DNA from: Pseudomonadota bacterium
GTDB taxonomy: Bacteria; Pseudomonadota; Alphaproteobacteria; Sphingomonadales; Sphingomonadaceae
Length of the DNA stretch: 64,000 nucleotides
NCBI GenBank assembly: GCA_023389105.1
Contig: JAEWEY010000004.1
Span: forward strand, 248,001-312,000
Direction of reading: 5' to 3'
Positions 56,801-64,000 of the stretch are shown here, in pieces (positions within the stretch are counted from its first letter, which is position 1; the number at the start of each line of letters is the position of its first letter). The notes below the pieces were generated by a model, which was given only the letters and a program-made list of their open reading frames with translations, was not told where the DNA came from and made no database searches. The translations under genes were made by a program, and so were the position numbers.

Positions 56801-57326
56801 CGATTAAGGAGCCGCGGACTGCATATTCGCCGTGCTCGGCGACGGTATCGGCGCGCTGATAGCCGAGCGTATTTAACTGCTCGATCAATGCTTCGCGGGC
56901 GACGCGTTCACCTTCGGCGATGCGACGTGTGAGCTGGCGGACGCGGAACGCCGTTAGCAATCGCTGTGAGGCCGCGCTGGCCGTGGTGATCAGCAGTTGC
57001 GGCTTCTCACGCTTTGCCTGCAACGCGCTGAGTGTCGCCAGGCGCTCGGCCATCACGCGAAGGGCGGGGGAAGCTCGGTCATATGGCAGGCAGTCCCAGC
57101 CCGGCAGGGTCAGCACTTCGACTTCCGGCGCAAACAGGGGAACTGTTTCGGCCAGTGCGCGCATCGCGGCTTCGTCGGCCACAATGGCAACGGCGCGTCC
57201 GCCCTTACCGGTTCCGCCGGCGGCTCGCGCCAGGTCGGCCGACAACCACGGCAGGAACCCGTTGGGGACGCCAGCCAAAGTCAGCGGTTTGTCGGCGCGA
57301 ATCACGCGCTGCAGCGGCTCACTCAC
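53823..57326 (-). CDS. mfd: Transcription-repair coupling factor Mfd
   Basis: A 1167-residue RecG-like translocase that removes RNA polymerase stalled at lesions and recruits UvrA. The N-terminal UvrB-like part begins with a basic linker; the RNA-polymerase-interacting domain includes DLVVHADHGIGRYEGL. The translocase has Walker A CGDVGFGKTEVALRAAF, the DEEQ-type IVDEEQHFGV, the motif LTLTATPIPRTLQMA and QLRGRVGRSKTRAYAYL. A C-terminal domain follows. It starts with GTG at 57326 overlapping the sdhE stop (GTGA). sdhE and mfd next to recG is a conserved alphaproteobacterial arrangement. Confidence 0.97.
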   Translation of the reverse strand: MSEPLQRVIRADKPLTLAGVPNGFLPWLSADLARAAGGTGKGGRAVAIVADEAAMRALAETVPLFAPEVEVLTLPGWDCLPYDRASPALRVMAERLATLSALQAKREKPQLLITTASAASQRLLTAFRVRQLTRRIAEGERVAREALIEQLNTLGYQRADTVAEHGEYAVRGSLIDVFPAGEEFALRLDFFGDEIDSLRRFDPADQRSTDKAEAFVLMPASEALLDVDSIKRFRSRYREKFGATATQDPLYQAISEGRRMAGMEHWLPLLEDRLETLFDHLGDHDIVFRDTAADQALQSRREAIEDYYQNRVRAMEGEPGSYRPLEPSQLYLTKQEWAEAIDDRPTHLASPFPEPESDRIIDFGVQPARDFAPERAQQANVYEAVAKHVGDLRKSGHKVVLASYTRGARERLAGLLEDHGLKSQKMADSWQEALGVKNQPALLVLPLDHGFTTPEVSVLTEQDMLGDRLVRRRKKRKDASAFLEELATLSPGDLVVHADHGIGRYEGLTQIKVGNSPHDCVALEYARGNKLYVPVENIELLSRYGSENEGVTLDSLGGEAWQRRKSRMKERIREIAGELIKVAALRATRPGVVAEPDSSYPAFVDRFPYEETDDQERAIADVIEDLGAGKPMDRLVCGDVGFGKTEVALRAAFVMAMTGKQVALIGPTTLLARQHFKNFEERLHGFPLKIGRLSRLVPAAEAKKTKEGLADGTVDIVIGTHAILAKGIEFKRLGLVIVDEEQHFGVTHKERLKALRADVHVLTLTATPIPRTLQMAMSGLRELSVIQTPPVDRLAVRTYVTPWDGVVLREALLREHYRGGQSFFVAPRIADLPDLEEWLREQVPEVKFITAHGQMSPTEVEERMSAFYDRKYDVLLSTTIVESGLDIPTANTLIVHRSDRFGLAQLYQLRGRVGRSKTRAYAYLTMPTTRSITEAAQKRLQVLADLDSLGAGFQLASHDLDIRGAGNLLGDEQSGHIKEVGFELYQSMLEDAIVEMKAGGVPAREEFTPLISVDAPIMIPETYVPDLDLRMGLYRRLGELDDRQAIDAFAAELIDRFGTMPEETANLMKIVEVKLNLRQAMVAKLDMGPKGAVVTFADSGFPDLQGLLGYIDRLKGAAKLRPDSKMAVSRDWPTPEARLNGAVQLSRGLARVAAAGEAATKKELEPA

Positions 57327-57598
57327 TTGGCAATCCGGATGTAGTCGAGCTTCTGAAGCGCAGCGATCATGGGACCTTCGTAGCGCTCGGGCGGCGTGGC
57401 GGTTCCCAGCGCCCAGGACATGATGTCGACATCCTGCTCATGGAGCATCTCGGAGAACAACGCGCAGTCATCCGCCGTCCAACAGGCGTGGTGCGCGTCA
57501 AAAAACCCGCCGATCATCAGATCGGCTTCCTTGGTGCCGCGATGGTGCGCGCGCCACGCGAGGCGCTTTAAATTCGGGTGGTTGGGCATAGGGCGCAT
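57323..57598 (-). CDS. sdhE: Succinate dehydrogenase assembly factor SdhE
   Basis: A 91-residue protein of the SdhE/SDHAF2 family that promotes FAD attachment to SdhA. The diagnostic motif is HHRGTKEADLMIGGF, followed by FSEMLHEQDVDIMSWALG (helical bundle). Start ATG 57598 or 57589 (MPNHPNLKRLAWRAH); a longer frame to 57619 has no support. It lies directly before mfd and is divergent from recG. Confidence 0.92.
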   Translation of the reverse strand: MRPMPNHPNLKRLAWRAHHRGTKEADLMIGGFFDAHHACWTADDCALFSEMLHEQDVDIMSWALGTATPPERYEGPMIAALQKLDYIRIAK

Positions 57599-57652
57599 GT
57601 AGGGTGAAACCGACCTCATTGCGAGCGTTGGCGAAGCCGCTAACAGTCAATC

Positions 57653-59713
57653 ATGCGGCCCGAGATTCTCAATCCGCTCTTCGCCGAGGTGGAGACGCTG
57701 AAGGGCGTTGGGCCGCAGGTTGCCAAGATGCTGAAAAAGCTGGGTCTGACCCGCGTCGTCGACCTGCTCTATCACCTGCCGACCGGCGCCATCGAACGCA
57801 TCCGCGCCGACCATGCGTCGCCGGTACTGCTCGGCCGAAACGTCATTCTCGATCTGACGCCCGTCGAGACGCGAGAGAACCGCTCCGGGCGCGGGCCGAC
57901 GCGGGTCTTCGCTACCGATGGCGACGGCAACACGATCAGTCTTATCTATTTCAACAATCCGGGCTGGGCGAAGCGCAGTCTGCCGATCGGTCAGCTCCGA
58001 ACGGTGTCGGGCAAGCTGGAAGCTTATGGCGACGAGTGGCAGATCATCCATCCCGAAGTGAGCGAGCCGGGGCAGGGGGCGCAGCCCGCGCTGCGTGAGC
58101 CCGTCTATCCTTTGACAGAAGGATTGACCAATCGCCGCCTAGGCGAACTTGCTCGCGACGCCTTGGAACGCGCGCCGGAACTGCCGGAGTGGATCGAGCC
58201 GGGGCTTGGCAACCGCGAGGCTTGGTCCGACTGGCGAGCATCGCTTGCGAAGGCGCATCGTGAGCCGGGCGAAGAGACCGCGCGGCAACGCCTGGCCTAT
58301 GACGAGGTTTTCGCCAATCAGCTCGCATTGTTGCTGCTCCGCCAATCGCAGCGGCGTCACCGGACGACGCCTCTCGCCGGCACCGGCGAGCTGATCGGCA
58401 AGCTGCAACTTCCATACGAACTCACGGGCGCCCAGCGCCGCGTTTCGGAAGAAATTCGCGGCGACATGGCGCAGCAGGCGCCGATGCTGCGCCTCCTCCA
58501 AGGCGACGTGGGTTCGGGCAAGACGCTCGTCGCCCTGCTGGCGATGCTCTCCGCTGTAGAGAGCGGCGCGCAAGCTGCTCTGCTGGCACCGACCGAGATC
58601 CTCGCGCGCCAGCATCATGCGACCTTGCTCAAGCAGCTCGACAGCATTGGCGTCCGCGTCGCGATCCTGACGGGCCGCGAGAAAGGCCGTTCGCGCGACA
58701 GCGTGCTGATGGGGCTGGCCGACGGCTCCATCGATATCCTCGTCGGCACCCACGCCATTTTCCAGGAAAAGGTGGCTTACAAGCGCCTCGGCCTCGCGGT
58801 GATCGACGAACAGCATCGGTTCGGGGTTACCCAGCGCCTGCTGCTCTCCGCAAAGGCCGAGCGGCCGCCGCATCTGCTCGTTATGACCGCGACGCCGATC
58901 CCGCGCACGCTGACCCTCACCCAATATGGCGAGATGGACGTCAGCCGGATCGACGAGATGCCGCCCGGCCGGACGCCGATAGAAACCCGGGTCATCAGCG
59001 AAGAGCGGCTCGCCGAAGTCATCGACGGGCTCGGCCGGCACATCGAAAGCGGCGGGCAAGCCTATTGGGTCTGCCCACTGGTTGAAGAAAGCGAAAAGAC
59101 CGACGCCGCGGCTGCCGAAGAGCGGGCGCGCACGCTGAAACTTCGTTTCGGTGAGGATCGAGTCGGTCTCGTGCACGGCCGAATGAAAGGCCCGGACAAG
59201 GATGCGGTGATGGCCCGTTTCGCCGGCGGCGAACTGGCGCTGTTGGTCGCAACGACCGTGATCGAAGTCGGTGTCGACGTCCCCAATTCGACGCTCATCG
59301 TGATCGAAGGCGCCGAGCGGTTTGGCCTGGCTCAGTTGCACCAGCTTCGGGGTCGGGTCGGTCGAGGCAGCGGAAAGAGCGTGTGCCTGCTCATCCGGGG
59401 CCAGAACCTCACGGAGGTCGGCCGCGCCCGCCTGGCACTCATGCGTGAGACGAACGACGGCTTCCGCATCGCCGAAGAGGATTTGCGCCTGCGCGGTCCG
59501 GGAGAGATCCTCGGCACCCGCCAGTCTGGCGAGGAGGCATTTCGCATCGCGACCGCAGAAGACGTGCAGGCGCTTGCCCCAATCGCGCAGAGCGACGCGC
59601 AACTGCTGCTCGACCGCGATGGTGGACTTATGGGCCTGCGCGGGCAGGCTGCGCGCATCTGTCTTTATCTGTTCGAGCGTGATCAGGCCGTCGACCTGAT
59701 CCGCTCCGGTTGA
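57653..59713 (+). CDS. recG: ATP-dependent DNA helicase RecG
   Basis: A 686-residue branch-migration helicase acting on stalled forks. The wedge domain (EVETLKGVGPQVAKMLKKLG) is followed by Walker A QGDVGSGKTLVALLAML, DExQ box VIDEQHRFGVTQR, VMTATPIPRTLTLTQYG, and the motif VI HQLRGRVGRGSGKS. It shares its upstream gap (about 54 bases) with divergent sdhE. Its TGA overlaps the ribosome site of the next gene (TGAGGAGCG). Confidence 0.97.
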   Translation: MRPEILNPLFAEVETLKGVGPQVAKMLKKLGLTRVVDLLYHLPTGAIERIRADHASPVLLGRNVILDLTPVETRENRSGRGPTRVFATDGDGNTISLIYFNNPGWAKRSLPIGQLRTVSGKLEAYGDEWQIIHPEVSEPGQGAQPALREPVYPLTEGLTNRRLGELARDALERAPELPEWIEPGLGNREAWSDWRASLAKAHREPGEETARQRLAYDEVFANQLALLLLRQSQRRHRTTPLAGTGELIGKLQLPYELTGAQRRVSEEIRGDMAQQAPMLRLLQGDVGSGKTLVALLAMLSAVESGAQAALLAPTEILARQHHATLLKQLDSIGVRVAILTGREKGRSRDSVLMGLADGSIDILVGTHAIFQEKVAYKRLGLAVIDEQHRFGVTQRLLLSAKAERPPHLLVMTATPIPRTLTLTQYGEMDVSRIDEMPPGRTPIETRVISEERLAEVIDGLGRHIESGGQAYWVCPLVEESEKTDAAAAEERARTLKLRFGEDRVGLVHGRMKGPDKDAVMARFAGGELALLVATTVIEVGVDVPNSTLIVIEGAERFGLAQLHQLRGRVGRGSGKSVCLLIRGQNLTEVGRARLALMRETNDGFRIAEEDLRLRGPGEILGTRQSGEEAFRIATAEDVQALAPIAQSDAQLLLDRDGGLMGLRGQAARICLYLFERDQAVDLIRSG

Positions 59714-59722
59714 GGAGCGTCA

Positions 59723-60172
59723 ATGAATCCCGTCGCCATATTGCCAGTTCTGCTCGTCATCTTCGCTGGAGGCATGATCGCCGTTCAGGCCCCGACTAAC
59801 GCGATGCTTGCGAAGGCTGGCGGATCGCCGGTGCTAGCAGCACTGATCTCCTTTGCGGTTGGGACAGTCGCATTGCTTGCGGCCTGGCTAGCAGGCGGAA
59901 ACAAGCCGCCAGCTGCGTCATTTGCTGGCTTGCCCTGGTATGCATGGCTTGGCGGCTTGTACGGCGCCACCTACGTCGCGGTGGCTGCCTATGCGGCGCC
60001 CAAGATCGGGCTCGCTTCGCTGATCACGATCGGCATCGCCGGGCAGATCGCGATGGCGCTGTGGCTCGACCACATCGGCGCGCTCGGCCTTCCGCGCGAA
60101 CCGGTTAGCTTGGGCCGGCTTCTCGGTGCTGCGTTCGTCGTCGCGGGGGTCGTGCTCGTCCGCCGAAGCTAG
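59723..60172 (+). CDS. DMT-superfamily inner-membrane protein (DUF606/YdcZ-like)
   Basis: A 149-residue protein with four or five membrane helices, starting VAILPVLLVIFAGGMIAVQA. The segments PTNAMLAKAGGSPVLAALIS and WYAWLGGLYGATYVAVAAYA match the half-size drug/metabolite-type transporter family. It may work as a dimer. The substrate is unknown. It begins nine bases after the recG stop with a GAGGAG ribosome site, so it is likely in the same transcript. It shares its stop (CTAG) with convergent tyrS. Confidence 0.88.
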   Translation: MNPVAILPVLLVIFAGGMIAVQAPTNAMLAKAGGSPVLAALISFAVGTVALLAAWLAGGNKPPAASFAGLPWYAWLGGLYGATYVAVAAYAAPKIGLASLITIGIAGQIAMALWLDHIGALGLPREPVSLGRLLGAAFVVAGVVLVRRS

Positions 60173-61392
60173 CGGACGAGTAATCCGTGCTTCTTCTTCC
60201 CCAAGCTGAGCTTCACGGGCGTCTCGCCGATTGAAACCTGAAGCGCAGGATCACTGACCGGCTCGTCGTCGAGCTTCACGGCGCCTTCAGCGATCTTCCG
60301 CTTCGCCTCGCCATTGGACGCGCAAAAGCCCAGACCCGTCAGCGCCGCCAGGACGCCAATCGAACCGCCGGTCGCTAGGGTTGGCAAATCGGCGCTGGCT
60401 CCGCCACCGGCGAAGGTGTCGGCCGCGGCGCGCTGGGCCTTCTGCGCCGCGTCGCGCCCGTGCAGCATCGCCGTCGCTTCGGTCGCAAGCACGATCTTCG
60501 CCTGGTTGATTTCCGCGCCGGGCAGCGATTCCAGGCGCGCGACCTCGTCGATCGGAAGGTCGGTGAACAAGCGGAGGAACCGGCCGACATCGGCGTCCTG
60601 CGTGTTCCGCCAGAACTGCCAGTAAGCGTACGGGCTCAGCAAATCCGCATCGAGCCACACGGCGCCTTGCGCCGTCTTGCCCATCTTCCCGCCGTCCGCC
60701 GTGGTGATCAGCGGCGTAGTGACGCCAAACAGCTCGGCACCGTCGACGCGACGACCAAGCTCGATGCCGTTGACGATGTTTCCCCACTGATCCGATCCGC
60801 CCATCTGGGCACGGCAGCCTGCCCGTCGGGACAATTCCAGAAAATCGTATGCCTGCAAGATCATGTAATTGAATTCGAGGAACGTCAGCGGCTGCTCACG
60901 GTCGAGCCGCAGGCGGACGCTGTCGAAGGTCAGCATGCGGTTGATCGTGAAATGACGCCCGACGTCGCGCAAAAAGGGAATGTATTCCAGCCTGTCGAGC
61001 CAATCAGCATTATTGACCATCATGGCGTCGTTCGGACCGTCGCCGAACGTCAGGAATCGCTCGAACACCCGGCGGATGCCGACGATGTTCGCATTGATCT
61101 GCTCCTCGGTCAGAAGCTTGCGGCTCTCGTCCTTGCCCGACGGATCGCCGACCTTGGTCGTCCCGCCGCCCATCAACACGATGGGGCGATGACCGGATTG
61201 CTGTAGCCGCCGTAGCATCATGATCTGCACCAGGCTGCCTACGTGCAGGCTCGATGCTGTGGCATCGAAGCCGATGTACGCGCTGACCGGCTCACGAGCG
61301 GCAAGCGCATCGAATGCCGCCGCGTCGGTCAGCTGGTGGATATACCCTCGCTCGTCGAGGAGCTTGAGCAAGGTCGAACTGTAGGACGTCAT
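60169..61392 (-). CDS. tyrS: Tyrosyl-tRNA synthetase
   Basis: A 407-residue class I aminoacyl-tRNA synthetase. The HIGH-like signature is ASSLHVGSLVQIMML, the tyrosine-specific pattern is GGSDQWGNIVNGIELGR, and KMSKS is present as KMGKTAQGAVWLD. The C-terminal 60 residues form an S4-like RNA-binding domain (AKRKIAEGAVKLDDEPVSD). Length is typical of TyrRS. It is divergent from a DOMON-like gene, with a 45-base gap. Confidence 0.97.
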   Translation of the reverse strand: MTSYSSTLLKLLDERGYIHQLTDAAAFDALAAREPVSAYIGFDATASSLHVGSLVQIMMLRRLQQSGHRPIVLMGGGTTKVGDPSGKDESRKLLTEEQINANIVGIRRVFERFLTFGDGPNDAMMVNNADWLDRLEYIPFLRDVGRHFTINRMLTFDSVRLRLDREQPLTFLEFNYMILQAYDFLELSRRAGCRAQMGGSDQWGNIVNGIELGRRVDGAELFGVTTPLITTADGGKMGKTAQGAVWLDADLLSPYAYWQFWRNTQDADVGRFLRLFTDLPIDEVARLESLPGAEINQAKIVLATEATAMLHGRDAAQKAQRAAADTFAGGGASADLPTLATGGSIGVLAALTGLGFCASNGEAKRKIAEGAVKLDDEPVSDPALQVSIGETPVKLSLGKKKHGLLVR

Positions 61393-61437
61393 GCACGGCG
61401 CTTAGCGTCGTTCGCGCGACCCTGCTACACCGGGCCG

Positions 61438-61974
61438 ATGCAGCTGAACCTCGTGCCGCACCCCGATACGCATCCATCGGGACCGCCGTTCAAAGTCTGG
61501 GTCAATATCGACCACGCGGCGTCGCTTGGCGCGGTGGCCTCGACCAACATATGGTTCGGTGTCGGTGCGCCAGCCAGTCGATTTTTGCTGCCGGCAGTCG
61601 CGGAGCAGCCGGCGCGATCGGAAAACCTGTGGGAGACCACCTGTCTGGAAGCGTGGCTGCGCGTGCCCGGCAGCGATGCCTATCGGGAGTGGAATTTTGC
61701 GCCTTCGGGCAATTGGGCAGCATATGATTTTACCTCCCATCGCGATGGCCGCAGCGATGCTGAAGTGGGGGCACCGTACGTGCGGCTGGAAGACAATATG
61801 ACCTGGTGGGCGCTCGGTGCGACCATCCCGGTGGCAGCTCAGCCATGGGAACTTGGGCTTTCCGCCATTCTCGAGGAAAAGGACGGGACGAAAAGCTATT
61901 GGGCGCTGGCGCATCCTGAGGGTGACAAGCCGGACTTTCACGACCCCGCTTGTTTCACCGCGCGCCTGCCTTAA
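61438..61974 (+). CDS. DOMON-like domain protein
   Basis: A 178-residue beta-rich protein. The pattern PPFKVWVNIDHAASLGAVAS, then SENLWETTCLEAWLRVPGS, YREWNFAPSGNWAAYDFTSH and a final YWALAHPEGDKPDFHDPACF matches the DOMON-like family (a sugar/haem-binding-like sandwich found in many proteobacteria). No signal peptide is seen. The ATG at 61438 is chosen; a longer open frame upstream runs through tyrS. Function is not known. The next gene starts nine bases after its stop. Confidence 0.82.
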   Translation: MQLNLVPHPDTHPSGPPFKVWVNIDHAASLGAVASTNIWFGVGAPASRFLLPAVAEQPARSENLWETTCLEAWLRVPGSDAYREWNFAPSGNWAAYDFTSHRDGRSDAEVGAPYVRLEDNMTWWALGATIPVAAQPWELGLSAILEEKDGTKSYWALAHPEGDKPDFHDPACFTARLP

Positions 61975-61983
61975 GCAGCGCGC

Positions 61984-63183
61984 ATGACCCTATTCGGTAT
62001 AGATCGGCTGCTGGCCGAGCCCGGGCTTCGCAAACCTTTGGATGGGAAGCGCGTTGCGATCCTTGCGCACCCCGCGTCCGTTACGCGCGATCTCACGCAC
62101 AGCGTCGATGCGCTTGCCGGCGCAGGCGTGGAGCTGACCGCGGCCTTCGGGCCCCAACACGGTCTTCGCGGCGACAAGCAGGACAATATGGTGGAGTCCG
62201 ACGACTTCACCGACCCGGTGCACAATATTCCGGTGTTCAGCCTCTACGGCGAAGTTCGCCGTCCGACTGGGCAGTCGATGGGCACCTTCGACACCATCCT
62301 GATCGACCTGCAGGACCTCGGCTGCCGCATCTACACCTTCATCACCACGCTGTTGTACGTGCTCGAAGCCGCGGCGGAGCATGGCAAGTCTGTCTGGGTG
62401 TTGGATCGCCCGAATCCCGCTGGGCGTCCGATTGAAGGTCTGACCTTGCGGCCCGGTTGGGAGAGCTTCGTTGGGGCCGGGCCGATCCCGATGCGTCATG
62501 GCCTGACGCTCGGCGAGCTTGGCAAGTGGTTTATCGAGCACTTCAAGCTCGACGTCGATTATCGCGTGATCGAAATGGAGGGTTGGGAACCCGAAACGGG
62601 ACCCGGATACGGCTGGCCGCCCGAGCGCGTCTGGATCAACCCAAGTCCCAATGCGGCCAACGTCAACATGGCCCGCGCCTACGCCGGGACGGTGATGCTC
62701 GAGGGCACAACGCTTAGCGAGGGCAGGGGCACGACGCGCGCGCTCGAGCTGTTTGGTGCGCCGGATCTGGAGCCGAACCGCATTCTTGCCGAAATGCAGC
62801 GCCTGGCGCCCGAGTGGCTGCGGGGCTGCACGCTTCGCGATACGACGTTTCAGCCCACGTTTCACAAGCATGTGGGCGAGATGTGCCGCGGCCTTTTCAT
62901 CCACGCAGAAGGCGCCGCCTACGACCATCAGGCCTTCAAGCCATGGCGGCTGCAGTCGTTGGCATTCAAGGCCATCCGAAATCTCTATCCGGATTATGAT
63001 CTTTGGCGCGACTTCCCTTACGAGTATGAGTTCGACAAGCTGGCGATCGACGTGATCAACGGCTCTCCGCTGCTGCGCGAATGGGTCGACGATCATGGCG
63101 CCCAGGCGTCTGACCTCGACGAGCTAACGATCCCGGACGAACGCGAATGGGCGGAGCAGCGACAGGACTTCCTGCGTTATTAA
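61984..63183 (+). CDS. namZ: NamZ-like exo-beta-N-acetylmuramidase (DUF1343)
   Basis: A 399-residue protein of the DUF1343 family, to which NamZ belongs. Family blocks include RVAILAHPASVTRDLTHSVD, FGPQHGLRGDKQDNM, FSLYGEVRRPTGQSM, TILIDLQDLGCRIYTFITTL and NPAGRPIEGL, and NMARAYAGTVMLEGTTLSEG. NamZ releases MurNAc from the non-reducing end of peptidoglycan fragments. No signal peptide is visible, so this protein should be cytoplasmic. It may supply free MurNAc to AmgK/MurU encoded 24 kb away; that link is inference. It is coupled to the DOMON-like gene by a nine-base gap. Confidence 0.82.
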   Translation: MTLFGIDRLLAEPGLRKPLDGKRVAILAHPASVTRDLTHSVDALAGAGVELTAAFGPQHGLRGDKQDNMVESDDFTDPVHNIPVFSLYGEVRRPTGQSMGTFDTILIDLQDLGCRIYTFITTLLYVLEAAAEHGKSVWVLDRPNPAGRPIEGLTLRPGWESFVGAGPIPMRHGLTLGELGKWFIEHFKLDVDYRVIEMEGWEPETGPGYGWPPERVWINPSPNAANVNMARAYAGTVMLEGTTLSEGRGTTRALELFGAPDLEPNRILAEMQRLAPEWLRGCTLRDTTFQPTFHKHVGEMCRGLFIHAEGAAYDHQAFKPWRLQSLAFKAIRNLYPDYDLWRDFPYEYEFDKLAIDVINGSPLLREWVDDHGAQASDLDELTIPDEREWAEQRQDFLRY

Positions 63184-63270
63184 GGGATCAGGTTTCGATC
63201 AGCAGATGATCAGCGCGCCCGCGCCGAGAAAGTGGTAAAAGGCGTCTCTTGTCCAAGACAGGAGAAGCTC

Positions 63271-63909
63271 ATGAACAGGGCATTGTGTTGCGCCGCCCTT
63301 GCGGTTTCAATGCTGCAGGGTGCTTCCGCCACGGCTTCCAGCGTTACCGATAAAGGCGCTCGCCAGATCCGCGAAATCGTATTTCAAAATTACCCGCCAC
63401 GCGCCCTTGCTGCAGGTGAGCAGGGCGCCGTTTTCTTCGTAGTCCGGTTGGACAAGGATGCGCATGCGACCGAGTGCGAAGTCACCCACGGAAGCGGCCA
63501 TCCTCTCCTCGATATCGAGACATGCCAGCTCATTATGCTGCACGCGGAATTCAAGTCCGCGAGAGATGCGAACGGCCATCTCACGCAGCAGACGGCGGAA
63601 GGTGTCGTAAACTGGACCATCCCGGGCCGGACCCCGGAACCAATCAGACCAATTCTGCTGACAGGCGATCAGAAGCCGGAGAAGGTCGTCTGCAAGAAGA
63701 ACGTTCGCGTCGGCACGCTCGCGGCGGTGGAGCGTACGTGCATGACCAGTTCCGAATGGGCCAAACGGTCAGACGAGTCCCGGCAGACGTTTCAAGAGTT
63801 GCAGGGGCGCCGAGGCTTTACCAGCGAAGGCATGTGCCAAGGGCCCACTTGTGACTCCATTGCTCAGCAGGAGTATTTAAAGGCCCTTGCAACTCAAAAT
63901 CCGAAGTAG
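63271..63909 (+). CDS. Secreted TonB-C-like protein
   Basis: A 212-residue exported protein. A signal peptide (MNRALCCAALAVSMLQGASA) is followed by a TonB C-terminal-like domain (NYPPRALAAGEQGAVFFVVR, then HGSGHPLLDIETCQLIM) and a tail of about 90 residues. The mature part has six cysteines, which may form disulfides. There is no N-terminal membrane anchor or Pro-rich spacer, so it is unlikely to be an energy transducer. The ribosome site GGAG before ATG 63271 decides the start over an upstream extension. Confidence 0.78.
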   Translation: MNRALCCAALAVSMLQGASATASSVTDKGARQIREIVFQNYPPRALAAGEQGAVFFVVRLDKDAHATECEVTHGSGHPLLDIETCQLIMLHAEFKSARDANGHLTQQTAEGVVNWTIPGRTPEPIRPILLTGDQKPEKVVCKKNVRVGTLAAVERTCMTSSEWAKRSDESRQTFQELQGRRGFTSEGMCQGPTCDSIAQQEYLKALATQNPK

Positions 63910-63960
63910 GAACGTAGGCGCAGTCAGATCCTGCGGCTCGATCAAACGAAGGGGTGTGTG

Positions 63961-64000
63961 ATGATCAAATCTGTGCTGGCGATACCGATCGTAGCTGCGC
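63961..64000 (+). CDS. Start of a further exported protein (cut by window end)
   Basis: ATG at 63961 follows AAGGGG by six bases and opens MIKSVLAIPIVAA before the window ends, which looks like a signal peptide. It lies 51 bases after the preceding TonB-C-like gene and may be its tandem partner. Nothing more can be read. Confidence 0.45.
   Translation, partial: MIKSVLAIPIVAA

Overview
The window reads as chromosomal DNA of a high-GC alphaproteobacterium, most likely a member of the Sphingomonadales. This is inferred from gene content and order (divL-tsaE-amgK-murU-addB-addA-trxA, recG/sdhE-mfd, the trmD operon), a large TonB-dependent receptor, and TPR / 2-oxoglutarate oxygenase / sulfotransferase genes of the kind common in sphingomonads. 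I see no prophage, insertion sequence, CRISPR array or integrase. No stretch longer than 300 bases lacks a gene. Coding is very compact: same-strand neighbours usually overlap by ATGA or GTGA, and six convergent pairs share their stop codons in a 4-base YTAR overlap.

Layout. 1-1.7 kb: divergent phage-shock genes, pspA (cut by the window edge, with a clear sigma-54 promoter) and pspF. 1.9-2.5 kb: superoxide dismutase. 2.5-8.9 kb (minus): chain dapF-mtaB-ftsY-yciB-ABC ATPase-ABC permease-secreted protein. 9-14.7 kb (plus): Gly/Arg-rich protein, ffh, rpsP, rimM, then a thioredoxin-reductase-like gene on the other strand that splits the trmD operon, then a small membrane protein, trmD and rplS. 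14.7-28 kb: mixed genes (TPR/2OG oxygenase, S9 peptidase, DUF2189 protein, methyltransferase, membrane M28 peptidase, asd, PKHD hydroxylase, sulfotransferase-like protein, GFA protein, hydrolase, N/RG-rich membrane protein, peroxiredoxin, AlgH). 28.8-30.4 kb: ahcY behind a structured leader. 30.4-34 kb: sulfotransferase remnant and TonB-dependent receptor with a Pho-box-like promoter region. 34.3-45.7 kb: divL, tsaE, amgK, murU, addB, addA, trxA, with a 47-residue membrane ORF on the opposite strand between addB and addA. 45.8-51.7 kb: secA and putA. 51.9 kb: tRNA-Asn. 52-61.4 kb: nadK, an EAL protein, mfd, sdhE, recG, a DMT-type membrane protein, tyrS. 61.4-64 kb: DOMON-like protein, NamZ-like muramidase, a TonB-C-like secreted protein and the start of another secreted protein.

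How the genes work together. Protein export is represented by ffh, ftsY, secA and yciB. Translation and tRNA modification are represented by rpsP, rplS, rimM, trmD, mtaB, tsaE, tyrS and tRNA-Asn. DNA repair is represented by addAB, recG and mfd. Cell-wall recycling is represented by amgK, murU and a NamZ-like protein, with dapF and asd feeding meso-diaminopimelate synthesis. Cell-cycle control is represented by DivL, the pseudokinase-like sensor with Tyr in place of the phosphoacceptor His.

The sequence does not show an obvious new defence or biosynthetic system. The best leads are regulatory or small: the ahcY leader (palindrome, terminator-like hairpin with a long T-tract, and an anti-Shine-Dalgarno segment), the 11-bp phased repeats before the TonB receptor, the recurring shared stop codons of convergent genes, an unannotated-size membrane ORF, and two proteins with Arg/Gly-rich segments.
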